From positions 13,452,501 through 13,516,500 of the forward strand of contig NC_092672.1 of the NCBI RefSeq assembly GCF_964355755.1: DNA of 64,000 bases. Reading direction: 5' to 3'. A program made the translations under genes and the position numbers. This DNA is from Antedon mediterranea. Taxonomy: Eukaryota; Echinodermata; Crinoidea; Comatulida; Antedonidae. Shown one piece after another: positions 54,060 through 64,000 of the stretch; position 1 is the first letter of the stretch, and each line of letters begins with the position of its first letter. The notes under the pieces are model-generated. The model ran no database searches and had not been told where the DNA came from. It saw only the letters and a list, made by a program, of their open reading frames with translations.

Positions 54060-57000
54060 TGCAATTTTGAAAAAAAGATATGAATTAAAGATTGTTTGAT
54101 TGTAGACAGACCCTCAAGAATGGCTGCTTTGGTTTCCTTCTGAACAACAAATTTACCAACCACACTGCAGTGTAACCAACATTTGTTTTGACTGCCAAAA
54201 AGAACAATGGCAAGGCATATCATGTGGTCTTATAGGTGGCATCAAGAAAACACAAGTTTGTTCCATATCTAGAGTAACATAAATATAATAAATAATAAAA
54301 GAACAGTGAAACCATAAAAAATATGAGGGTGATTGTCATCTTGGTTGTCAAAATATATCTGTCCCAAAGCTTCAATCACAAGAAAACAAATAACCTACCT
54401 GTTTAAAAGATGCCTCTGAAATTCTGTTTGATGAGCGAAAAAGAAAGCAGATGAACTTGAAGATGATTCAGCAGGAATCAATTCATTATCATCTTCATTA
54501 ACATAAAACTCCTTTGAGGGCTCAGAAGAAGCAAGCCTAAAAAAGTAGTTATCTAATGGATGTTGGTTCTGCCACTCCTCCATTTGTTGTTTCAGGTTCT
54601 CCTGATCTAGCTTTGAATACCTAAAAAAGGTTAGAATATTGGTACATAACTTAAAAGTAACAACATTTTTCGGTTTTTTAAATGAATAAGTTTATGGGAA
54701 ACAAAAAGGTACTGTACAGTAATAGGAGCAAACCAAAATGTGCACCCTGGTCATCAGAGATTTTCAATAATTCCCATAAATGTTTTCTACTGTATATATA
54801 TATATTTTGTAAGAGTAGAGCAACAATATAATTATGGTTTTATAAGCTGTAAATATAAAAAACAAACCTTAATGCTATTAAAGAAGTGTAAATATGGTTT
54901 CTCAATGTCTGGTGCTGCGGGTAGTAGGCTGTATCTGTCACAATACCGTTTCCACATATATTTGTTAATGCCTCCTCATCTCCTCTGTACCGTTTGCAGC
55001 TAAAACTGTTATGTTCCTGATCTGATGGTAGAGATAACAGCCTTCCTAAGCACTTGACTTTTCTCGTCACAAATGTAGTGTCTGGATTGGGAGACTAAGG
55101 GAAAGCAAGGCATTATGGGTTAAGGGAGATCGATGTAACCACATGGTTGGTAATCTGTATGTATACAGTACGTTGTACACACAATGAAAGATGCAATAAA
55201 TACACATAAGATATAACAAAAAATTCATTTATAAATAATCATAATTGCTTTTTAAAATGCATTTATGTTTAAATAAATAGAAAAGACAATAAATAGACAA
55301 TGCAGCTATTACAAACATTAAAATCTCAATGTCAGATTTAAAGTAAGGTACTGTAAACAAAATTGTGAAACTGTGAATTGTTATATAGTATTTTAATTTA
55401 AGTTTATACCTTAAATTCTGGAAATCTAATAATTTCCTTTAATTTTAGTTTTGCTGGGCAGCCTTTCTTTTTGAAACATTGCATCCTCCTTCTTCTCTTC
55501 TTTCCTGTTGGATGGTCACTCTATTATCAAGATTAACAAAATACAGCTTGATAATTATATCGATATTATAAAAATTAAATACTTCATTAGGGGTCAGAAT
55601 TAATTACTTACAGAATATGTATACACTATATTTAAAAATAATAAAATGTAATGTATGGATACCTTGGCTAAAAAAAAAGAAGCAGATAACCGTGAAAATG
55701 AACTCATTGTGCTTATTTCGTCCATACATACACCCTAACGTATATGATGCTGTTATCATATGAAAGGAACTCCATCAAAATCTATACCATCTTTCCTGCC
55801 TGAAAATCTTACCAAGTGTGATGCAATACCTTTGGAATGTAATATAGAAAAGGCATGTTAAAGCCCCATTCCCTACGTTTTTTAGATCTAATTTAAGATC
55901 ACAAACTATATTTAATGTAAAAATAATACTATATGGTCCTATTGCGATAACTTTTTTCGTCTTTAAACGGTTAAAAATGTGAAAAATAAGTCAATTCTAA
56001 TAATTATAGCGGCCCGCTATAAATCCCAAAATGCATTGCGCGCGGATTGATATTTTTGTTTTTCACCTGTAATTCGCCCACTTTTCGATCGATTGTGAGG
56101 CCAAAACAAATGGAAGACTCCTAACTTTTCAGCGAAAATACCGGGTTTTCCCTAATTTGTATCAACGGAGTCTGGCAAAAATAAAAATACAATTAATGTC
56201 AACGTCAGGCTAGGTATATAGGTAGCGTACGATGTTCGTACGTTACCGATGTTTACCAGCTAGGCCTACAAAACTAAGCCTAGCTAGGCTAGGCGTAAGA
56301 CCGTCCACGAGAGGTCGATCGCCGCGAGCTACTTAGGTAGTGCATTGTTTCTCACTTTTTATCATAATTTACCATAAAACGTACATTTAAGACAAGGAAT
56401 GACATGGTTTAATGTTTTTAAAGTGATATATATGTATTATTTTCCAAAAAACGTCCAAAATTGCAGGGAAGGGGTCTTTAAGTATTAGTATTTTGTATTC
56501 CTATAAATTTAAAAGGTTGTTGTCAATTAGTGAAATGTTTGTCTAAATATTCGTACTGTACCTGCCACTATTCCTAAGTTTGCCTGAAAAGATGGCCAAC
56601 CCTAGGCCTATATATATTTTTTTTTAAATCATATCCCTTTTCTTAAATAAAATAAACATATAAAAAGGTTGTACATCTATCCGATTTTTCACACAATAAA
56701 GGAAGTTAGTTAATGGGGGTGTGACAGCAAACAAAAGAAACAATACAACTTTTCTTGATATGTGATATTTATTGAATAGAAAGTTTCATATAAAATTGAA
56801 AATTTACTAGATCTAGTAGTACTAGGTCTATCCTAGTCTGGTCCCCTTTTTACAGTAGGCCTAGTAGTAGTAGTAGGCCTACGGCAAATCATGCAAGGTA
56901 TTGTCAAAATAAATCAAAATGCTCATTCAAAGTGTCGAAATATATCCCAACATGATGCCATGAATGTATAATTATGGTTTTACTTTATCTTAAACAACGA

Positions 57001-57352
57001 ATAAAGGGGCTAGGCTAACCGGTGCAGATGAGGTATTGATAAGACCAATTTCGCCAATTTCAACGTTGTCCTCCTGCTCTTCTACGCCGTTGGTGGTACA
57101 ATAGGCATTGGCCTGAGGCGGAAGCGGAGAAAACTTCATTTTTCCGAAGTCTCCCTTCTTGTTTCCAACGAAATGTAATGACTTCGCATTTTCGAATACG
57201 TTTCGTAGCTCTTTACAATCTGATAAACCACAAACCCACCCTTTTAAATAGTTTTCAGACTGAGAATTTAGAAATTTTGCCCACAATGGCAAACAATTTG
57301 TGTCAACTGACATGTTTTCAGGCTCACACAATACACACACAACACATTTCAT
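54060..57352 (-). pseudogene. MULE-type transposase gene, N-terminal half, five exons
   Basis: Exons at 57352-57021, 55520-55410, 55094-54868, 54620-54399 and 54268 onward have GT-AG ends and phases that match at each join: 0, 0, 2, 2. Exon 1 (MKCVVCVLCEPENMSVDTN) may hold a small zinc site. Exon 2 is basic (GKKRRRRMQCFKKKGCPAKL). Exon 4 is a helix-rich linker (LDQENLKQQMEEWQNQHPLD). Exon 5 reads YGTNLCFLDATYKTT, a stop, then YALPLFFLAVKTNVGY, the first catalytic-Asp region (LDATYKTT) of MULE transposases. A frameshift follows and the frame VVGKFVVQKETKAAILEGL can be read. The gene then ends. The TGA replaces a sense codon and looks like a C-to-T change. Confidence 0.7.
55521..57020. other. 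putative intron 1 of the MULE-type gene, otherwise empty
   Basis: AT-rich, with a short GC-richer part at 56010-56100 and a ctaggcctag-rich part at 56210-56330 and 56810-56880. Additional exons could be hidden here, but none is visible. Confidence 0.35.
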
Positions 57353-57474
57353 AACTTCCCGCGAATCGCTGTATCAGGTTCCAATAATGAATATTCAACA
57401 CGTCTGTAAATGGGCGCTAGTGCTGCGCAGTGTTGGCAACCGTCACGCATAGTTATATATCTATCTAATACGGG

Positions 57475-57742
57475 CAGTTACGGGCACCAGTACTGCAGAC
57501 TGCATGTTTATGTCTAATGTTAAAGAGTTTAAATGGGCACCATTGCTGCAGATGGGCACCATCCGTGTATGTTTATATATCTATCTAATGTTAAAGAGTT
57601 AATATGGGCACCAGTGCTGCAGATGGGCACCAGCCGTGCATGTTTATATCTATCTAATGTTAAAGAGTTAATATGGGCACCAGTGCTGCAGGTGGGCACC
57701 AGCCGTGCATGTTTATATCTATCTAATGTTAAAGAGTTAAAT
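57475..57742. repeat. ~69-bp tandem repeat, about 3.5 copies
   Basis: Unit: gggcaccagtgctgcagatg, ggcaccagccgtgcatgttt, atatctatctaatgttaaag, agttaat. The first copies are diverged and the last two nearly identical. It lies just upstream of the MULE-type gene start. Confidence 0.9.
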
Positions 57743-58239
57743 ACTTAGCCTACTATGAGCAACAATACATGGAGAACTGGTTGAACTTGTAGACGTCTGT
57801 TAGTATAAAACATTAGAAACATTTTTAATTACCATTATAATTAGATTTCATATTGTCATCTTTTGTAGTCAAATGATATACAGTATACTGTAAATATCAT
57901 GCAATGTTACGATCAACACATGTGTTAAATTGCAAACATTGAGTTTTTAATGGGAATACTGTATTACCAAAAGTTTGTCAATCGAATACATTGTGTCAAT
58001 ATTCACTTAAATTAAGATAAGGTAATTAAAACAAATTCCTTATAAAACACTGGGAGGAATTTTCAACTCTTTCTGAAAATTAGTGAATACATTCATCTGG
58101 ATCACTCTGAACTTTTGTGACACTTTATTTTCTTTTTAGTTTTGGAAGACATTCTGAAATGCTTATAAAACCTCTTAGAAATACTGTATACTCACCTCTG
58201 TACACATGACAGAACTATTAAATGGTTCATTGAAGTAGC
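57743..58239. other. no gene recognised
   Basis: AT-rich DNA without supportable frames. Confidence 0.4.
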
Positions 58240-58541
58240 TTGAAATAACTTATATTGTTCCCAAAACCTGGGGAGTGTTATCTTCTTTTCTGATCACTGC
58301 TTCTTCTATCTTCTTCATTACATCTTGTATATTCTCAACATCGGATATAGTTTACGTTCGGCTTTTTTGTAACTATATGTTTTATGATTCTTATGAATCT
58401 TCCTTTTGAAAGTTTGTGCTGTAGGCCTATTGATGTGATTGTTGTCTCATACACGTTGAAAGTTTCGTCCATGGTATATGCAAATACATTTTTGCCGTGT
58501 ATAGTTGGATTTGGAAGGACGTACACTGCTATCGACGACAT
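58240..58541 (-). pseudogene. OB-fold-like gene, copy 3 (exon 1 part)
   Basis: MSSIAVYVLPNPTIHGKNVF, AYTMDETFNVYETTITSI and IRIIKHIVTKKPNVNYI match exon 1 of the copies at 31.1-31.5 and 38.4-38.7 kb (FTMDENFEVYETT, IRMIKHTTKKPNAYYI). A different downstream part, DVENIQDVMKKIEEAVIRK, then appears. It is more diverged than the other two. It sits 340 bp from the Helitron Rep fragment, on the opposite strand; animal Helitrons often carry OB-fold (RPA-like) genes. Confidence 0.45.
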
Positions 58542-58879
58542 CTGTTAAAATTTAAAAAAAATTACTACTTTAATAACGATATTATTGTTGTCGTACACAA
58601 GATTTCTACGTAATGTTGACTCATTAAGCCTACAGGTTACAGCAGTAACTAAGACATTTTAAAATATTGAAGTTACAGATTTTTTTATGGATTAACTTTT
58701 CAGTTCAAATCCAACAGACGAATTTTTTATTTATTTATTTATTACCATATTTACTGAGGGTAGCCTATCCAGTTCCTAATAGAACTGATCATTCAGGGCC
58801 CTCGATAAAACATACATACAGTACAACACATAAACTATTAAATATTCAAATGACATAAAATATATTAAAGGCTTAAAAA

Positions 58880-59719
58880 TTTACAATGAGAGCACGCACG
58901 CTTTGCAACTTGTTTTTAAATTGTATCGCGCACATGCGCATATCAATGTTAAAATAACACTTGGACGTTATTTACAAAATAGATTAATGCATATAGATAA
59001 CAGATTTGCAAACAATACAGAATTCATATTTTATGCTCAATCTATATACGAACTTCAACAAATGTTATCAAGTATTTCCATTGCTTTGCAAAAAGGGTCG
59101 AGTAAAAAGGATGATTTTAGTAAACTAACTATATCTGATTTGAAAAATGCTAACAAAATTGAGGAGATTTTGAAATCTGATAAGGGTTATAAATTTTTTA
59201 AACAAATACGCGGAACTCCGCCTTAAAGGCAAGCAACACAGAAAGATGTAATATCAATGGTTAGACAGATTGGCAAGCCAGCATTCTTTCTTTCATTTTC
59301 AAGTAAAGATTTCCGCTGGAAAGAAATAATGACGACTTTATTAAGTCAAACAGGAGACCAACGAAATATCGATGAATTGGAATGGACAGACAAATGTAAT
59401 TTGCTAAAATCGAATCCAGTGACTGTTGCCAGGAATGTTCGACAAATGCTTTCATACTTTTTTAAAAAGAGAAATTTTGTCTGAAGCAAATCCTATTGGT
59501 AAAGTTATAGATTATTTTTACAGAATTGAATTTCAAATTAGAGGAAGTCCACATGTTCATATGTTAGTGTGGGTCGAAAATGCTCCTGTTTTTGGTTTAG
59601 ATGAAGATAAGGAAATTGTTGATTTTGTTGATAAGTATATTTCTTGTGCCGTACCATGCAAAATTGTAGATCCTGAAATGAATGAAATCGTTATAGTTGA
59701 TAATTCAGTAATTGTTTAG
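58880..59719 (+). pseudogene. Helitron Rep (Helitron-like N domain) fragment
   Basis: Frames read RFANNTEFIFYAQSIYELQQ, FFKQIRGTPP, a [43 protein letters not shown] and, after a frameshift at 59430, [35 protein letters not shown] and [20 protein letters not shown] contains the two-His HUH motif that binds metal in rolling-circle nucleases. The Tyr motif and the Pif1-like helicase are absent. Two lesions (TAA in place of the usual Tyr after TPP; one frameshift) inactivate it. Confidence 0.9.
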
Positions 59720-60095
59720 TTGATTTGATTTATAGTATGTGTAGTTAATAGTTAGGATTGTTTAGTTGATTTAAACACAACACATGTAGTTGATAATTAT
59801 ACTTTGTGTAGTTGATTTAAACACAATATATTTAGTTAATTTATCAGTAATTGTTTAGTTGATTTAATCACAATAAATGTAGTTGATAATCAGTAATTGT
59901 TTAACTGATTTAAACACAATTAATGTAGTTGAATAATTATAGTTATTGTTTAGTTGATGATAGTTAGTGTAGTTAATTTATCAGTCATTGTTTAGTTGAT
60001 TTAATCACAATAAATGTAGTTTATTGTTCAGTAAATATTTAGTTATTTAAACACAACATGTAGTTGATAATTCAGTAATTGTTTAGTTGATATGT
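59694..60095. repeat. ~46-bp degenerate minisatellite after Rep
   Basis: About nine units of tagttgataattcagtaatt gtttagttgatttaaacaca with drift. The first unit includes the last codons of the Rep frame (VDNSVIV), so the array probably grew from the coding end. Confidence 0.85.
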
Positions 60096-60129
60096 TGATA
60101 TGTCTTTACAACAAGTTTTAGAAGTATAG

Positions 60130-60740
60130 CCTACCCATTAGAAAATCTGAATATGATCGTTTTTTTGTTTTTCTCTTTCCTGGGCCAGTTGGCATTTCAT
60201 TACTTGATTCGTCGGCGGTGGTGTCATCATATGCCTCGCACTCGCCTTTAAAAAAAAAAAAATTATTAATATAAAACCGTTCTACACAAATGATTTACAG
60301 TATGAGGTTTTATCATTACGAAATTAGGTGAACAGTTGTGCATGGGTTACTCAGATTACATTAAAGATATTGTATTTGATTGTCCCCTTGAAAAAATAAT
60401 TTACATATATTGTTTCACCCGATTCTGCTACTGTCCACAGGCTCTACCTGTAAAACTATAGCAAGTTATACACGTTATTGTCTATCATAAATGCTGTACT
60501 TTTAACACACGGTACACTGTCTGTAACACACTGTCTGTTGACAATTTACAATGATGTACAAAGGTAGGCTATCCAATCCGTGACGCTTGGATCGCCGTGA
60601 CGCTTGGATCGCCGGGGAACCATTGCTGCTCGGGTCGCTGGTGCTGTTTCCGGTTTCGCGACATACTTTTGACGCGACGTATCTTCAGCAATACCTAGAT
60701 GTATATGTAGATAAATTTTAATTAATCGATACATTAACTG
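60130..60740 (-). other. two possible exons, unrecognised
   Basis: Exon-like 60695-60550 after catctag|: GIAEDTSRQKYVAKPE then RAAMVPRRSKRHGDPSVTD. Exon-like 60246-60130: ECEAYDDTTADESSNEMPTG then GKRKTKKRSYSDFL-stop, an acidic-to-basic tail. A 17-bp direct repeat (cgtgacgcttggatcgc at 60575-60610) lies in the first. Family unknown. Confidence 0.3.
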
Positions 60741-61063
60741 ATTGTGTCAATTGTAAGAATGCGTAAAATCGTGTTAAGCCTTAGTGAGTTGTTGCGGCCT
60801 ACAAGTACAAGGTCGAAACGACCCAGGCCAGAACGACACGAGCCCGAACAACGACTCTCAGTCATTTCGTCCAGATTCTTTTCAATCGAGACGTTTCGCC
60901 CCTTTGAGAATTTGGAGGGTCATTCCAAAAATAACTGTTTTTAAAAAACCACCAAATAGTCCTATGGTTTTTATCACAACTCAATGTTTTATGGTTTATC
61001 AAACCATAGAAAAAATCAAACAATTCATCCCTGTGCAGACATAGATTTTGGAAAAAACACTTC
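60741..61063. other. non-coding, regular cgaaacgacc-type words
   Basis: Recurring words such as tcgaaacgaccc, cagaacgacacgagcccg and gaatttgg... give the stretch a patterned look, but no frame is supportable. Confidence 0.3.
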
Positions 61064-61090
61064 CGGGGGTTAACCGGAAGTTAACCCCCG
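61064..61090. repeat. perfect 11-bp hairpin
   Basis: cgggggttaac, a 5-base loop cggaa, then gttaacccccg. Stable as RNA or DNA. No T-run follows, so it is not a terminator of bacterial type. Confidence 0.8.
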
Positions 61091-63254
61091 ACACACATAG
61101 GCGCAAATAATTATTTTGGGCGTTCCATAACCGGTGGCCGAAATGACTGGCGGCCGAAATGATCAGACACCACTACTACTACGAGCCTAGGCCTATTAAT
61201 AATCATTGTAAACTCAGTGTTTATTATTTAAGCCTAAGCCTAATACTTTTTCACAATAAACAACTCCCTAAATGGGCCAGGCTAGAATGAATAGCCTAAT
61301 AATATTAATAATCTGTACTACTACTAGTACTACTGATCACGGTTAGCTAGGTAAGCTATTCTTGCACATTCTGTTGCAGGAATGTCACTTTGGCTTTGCG
61401 AATTGTGATGACATTTCGCACCTTTTACTAGAATATGATACTACTAGCCTATATCCGACAGGGACCAGGCAGTGACAAATTTATTTTTCCCTGGAATAAG
61501 TACGGTTAAACTGGTGGCTATGCAACATCATTTTCAACAATTCACTATATATATTCCAAGAAATGAGATACACGTCATTGTGCTTTTTTTTATTTCAACA
61601 TTATGTCATCATATATCAATGTCGAAATATTGAATCAAAGCATGATGTGTATCTCATTTCTTGGAGTATGTATTATACTTTCTTAATTGAAGTTAATCCA
61701 TGGACATTTTGGTTAACTGATATTAGTATTTATAAACTGTGCAATAACATTTTTATTGAAATTAAAGGGAGTTTATTTGAGAATTCAAACAATACACATC
61801 CATCATCAGGATTTAGCAGTCCACATCCTTCCGTCTTTGTCTCTTGTCTGTGTTCTAATTGTGTGTTTTTTGTGTATATGCAGTGGTTACTTTAAACGTG
61901 TACACCAAATGAGAAACAATTTACGATTTGAAAAACATTCAATCCTTTGTATTGCATTAACCTTTTTTTTTATACCTTAGCTGTATATACATAAGCATGT
62001 AATAAACATTTCATATTAAAGCTCAGGTACAGGCATGAAATTTTAATAAAATTTTGGTTAATTGTACATAAATCAAATATTTGTAACAGAAATCAAGACG
62101 AAAAAAACATGAATTTCCCTTAATATGGTCAAATACAAAATTTGGCAAAATTTTTACATAAAAAGCAGGAAGACTTTTTTACAGTAGTTAGGTGGTGAAA
62201 AAAGATGGTTGATTTACGGTGGATAATTTTTGCTATAGCATGAAAATAAATATCTGAAGTTGAATAAAAATACCAGAAATGTAATATTCAAGTTATATTA
62301 CCTATCTGATAACATTTTTTACCACACTGTTTAGTTTTCATAGCTTTTTAAAATGCCTCTCTATTTACAAAATTTGTGTACAAAAGAATAGAGATTTTAC
62401 TGTGTAATTTGAACTATCCCCCCACTGATAAGAAAGTGCTTATTTTCAACAAGCTTGTGTAACACAAATAAAATCCCAAAAATTATGAAACATAGGGGAT
62501 ACTATAGATCGATAATTATTGGAATGTATGATCAATAGAAATTTTTTGCCTGCACCTGGCCTTTAAAGTGGGCATGTAACGCTATTGTAAGGGTGGTATA
62601 CCGGAAAAATAGCTTTTTTTTTAAACATTTCTCCTATAAACGTTTCTCCAATTAAAAAGTGTGATTTAGAATGACCCATTTCAAGGTGATAGTAGCCTGT
62701 TTTAACAGAATGGTTGATAATAATTTATTTTTTTTTAGATTTTATATACGCCTTTCTTATTGGTAATGGGATGTTTATAGCTGGTTCCCAGGTCTGTTCA
62801 TTGTCATTATACCCATGCCACTTCACAAGGTATTGCAGTTTCTTCCTTCTTATTCTGGTCTTTACAATTCTTTCCACGCTATATTCTATTTGAAAAAAAA
62901 AGATATTACCACAGTGTTATCACAAGAGAAACATATATTCTGTATAATATAAGGAGAACAGTACTGCATAACCCCCAAACAACAATCCATTCAAAATACT
63001 TTGGTTGCAAACAATTTTCTTTTTATATAACTTTTTTAATTAAAAAACAATATGCAGCAAGTCTAAAAATCAATTTTCATCATCATTTGGTACACTTTAA
63101 TTATTAGAATAATTTGAAAGTTAACTAGTAGAAATTGGATATTCAAATAAAACTCTACCTGGATTAAATTACATAGTTATAAAATATGTATATATAAATG
63201 CAATATATAAATCAAAGAGCTGCATAGGCAGGATATAGAAAAAAATCAAGATCA
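61091..63254. other. no gene recognised
   Basis: AT-rich DNA with frequent stops. A near-palindromic pair ttccaagaaatgagatacac (61554) and gtatctcatttcttggagt (61649) forms a ~19-bp inverted repeat about 95 bp apart. The plus-strand frames at 61563-61980 have no motif. Confidence 0.35.
61554..61668. repeat. inverted repeat, 19 bp arms
   Basis: tccaagaaatgagatacac at 61555-61573 is the inverse of gtgtatctcatttcttgga at 61648-61666. Between the arms is an AT-rich loop of about 75 bp. It could be a small foldback element. Confidence 0.7.
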
Positions 63255-63264
63255 AATAAGTTAA

Positions 63265-64000
63265 AACTGCCTCAATATAGATTTATTTTAACGACATGTT
63301 TCGGGCATAGCCCATCATCAGGTGAAAAGAATTGTAACAAAGGATAACATAATAAGTCACAAAATTACATAATAAAACAAATCAGCCAATCAAAGATGTT
63401 AACAAACAAAAGGCATAGTTATAAAGGCACGCCTCCAAAAGCTATGGTGTACAAAGCAGGAATGGTTGCTTATAAAGCAGGAAATTTAAAACAAAGACAA
63501 AAGCTTCAAGTGTAAATAATTGTTAATATGTGAATGTCTCTGGCAAAATTAATGTTTAAAGGATCTAAATTGTACATTTATGCCGGTAGGGGCAAGAGTG
63601 CCAAGCTTTACAATTATTCTTTCTTCTATAATTCTACGAGATGTCTCAGAACCATTACATATTTTAACACCAGAAATAGTAATATCCGAAAGGGAATGCT
63701 CATTATTACAAAAATGGGTGGCTGCGTTTAGTTTCACCAATATAAAGCATATTACATTTAGTACACGAAATACAATAAACTAGATTTCTAGTGGTGCACG
63801 TAATACGATCTGTGATAACATAATTACCAGAAGGTCCTACTATTTGGTTTGAACATGAAACGTAATTACATGTCGAACACATGCTTTGATCACGTCTGTA
63901 AGCTATCATGGGTGGTTCTTGAAAAATATCTTTTGTAGCGGATTTATCTTCAGTCAAAATTGAAAAGTTATCGCGGACAATGTTAATAACCTTCTTATTC
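63265..64000 (-). pseudogene. Penelope-like element, C-terminal GIY-YIG part
   Basis: From the right edge the minus strand reads NKKVINIVRDNFSIL, DIFQEPPMIAYRRDQSM, CSTCNYVSCSN. The GIY-YIG-type segment RNLVYCISCTKCNMLYIGET follows. After a frameshift at about 63730 the frame gives AATHFCNNEHSLSDITISGV and EERIIVKLGTLAPTGINVQF. This is the order of the C-terminal endonuclease of Penelope-like retroelements. The reverse transcriptase lies beyond the window. The 3' UTR with a hammerhead-like motif follows downstream. Confidence 0.85.
63284..63328 (-). ncRNA. hammerhead-ribozyme-like motif of the Penelope element
   Basis: Minus strand: ttttcac, CTGATGA (63321-63315), t, gggc-tat-gccc stem II, GAAAC (63302-63298), atGTC, then gttaaaa. 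The core CUGAUGA...GAAA and a GUC cleavage triplet are present. Stem II pairs 4 bp, and stem I pairs ttttcac with gttaaaa with one mismatch. Stem III is very short, as in Penelope hammerheads that work as dimers. The first stem II position is U opposite C rather than G-C, which weakens the call. Hammerheads in Penelope terminal repeats are an established finding. Confidence 0.5.

Noticed and set aside
57475-57742. CRISPR-like array
   Set aside because: The whole unit repeats without unique spacers and the genome is eukaryotic; it is a minisatellite.
61064-61090. Rho-independent terminator
   Set aside because: No T-run follows and the surrounding DNA is eukaryotic; only a hairpin is reported.
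63549-63783. Plus-strand frames at the right edge
   Set aside because: They are antisense to the Penelope GIY-YIG region.

Overview
The window is AT-rich, intron-bearing animal DNA packed with decayed mobile elements. The recurrent taggcctag/ctaggcct words, the element mix (Ty3/Gypsy, BEL/Pao, CR1/L2-like LINE, Penelope, Helitron, P-like, Tc1/mariner, MULE) and the long AT-rich spacers suggest a marine invertebrate, most likely an echinoderm or another invertebrate deuterostome. The species cannot be named from the sequence. No rRNA gene, true tRNA gene or CRISPR array was seen. Nearly all protein-coding signal is on the minus strand.

Layout. 0-5 kb: a MITE with 20-bp terminal inverted repeats and TA flanks, a broken Gypsy pol, and an LTR with its primer-binding site. 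5.4-10.2 kb: a P-element-like transposase gene with an N-terminal THAP finger and several recognisable exons, its long intron filled with palindromic AT elements. 10.6-11.9 kb: an unnamed transposon-type gene. 12.8-15.5 kb: six exons with matching splice phases that join a death-effector-like domain to a DUF4806-like domain. 16.9-18.1 kb: a 98-bp minisatellite and a GGGATCC-rich block. 20-27 kb: LINE scraps, an unnamed coding family and BEN-like copies. 28-29.5 kb: a second P-like transposase, here carrying a RAG1 N-terminal/ZAD-like zinc domain instead of THAP.

30.6-39.7 kb holds a pair of ~1.4-kb duplicated segments with OB-fold-like exons, and a CR1/L2-like LINE interrupted by a ~2.0-kb element with perfect inverted ends and a 7-8 bp target duplication. 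39.7-44.1 kb has a truncated Tc1/mariner transposase and Gypsy pieces in both orientations. 44.3-45.0 kb carries a TatD-type nuclease fragment, and 51.2-52.7 kb carries a GC-rich, intronless open region ending in an A-rich tract. 45.3-50.8 kb contains MULE, zinc-ribbon, BEL/Pao and gag remnants.

54.0-57.4 kb is the N-terminal half of a MULE transposase-like gene in five exons with consistent phases. 58.2-60.1 kb holds a Helitron Rep fragment next to a third OB-fold-like copy and a minisatellite. The right edge contains the end of a Penelope-like element with a GIY-YIG domain and a hammerhead-ribozyme-like motif.

Most genes carry frameshifts or stops, so the window reads as a graveyard of mobile elements. 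The two observations most worth following are the DED-DUF4806 gene and the exchange of N-terminal zinc modules between two P-like transposases. All family names come from recognising motifs by eye; no database search was run.
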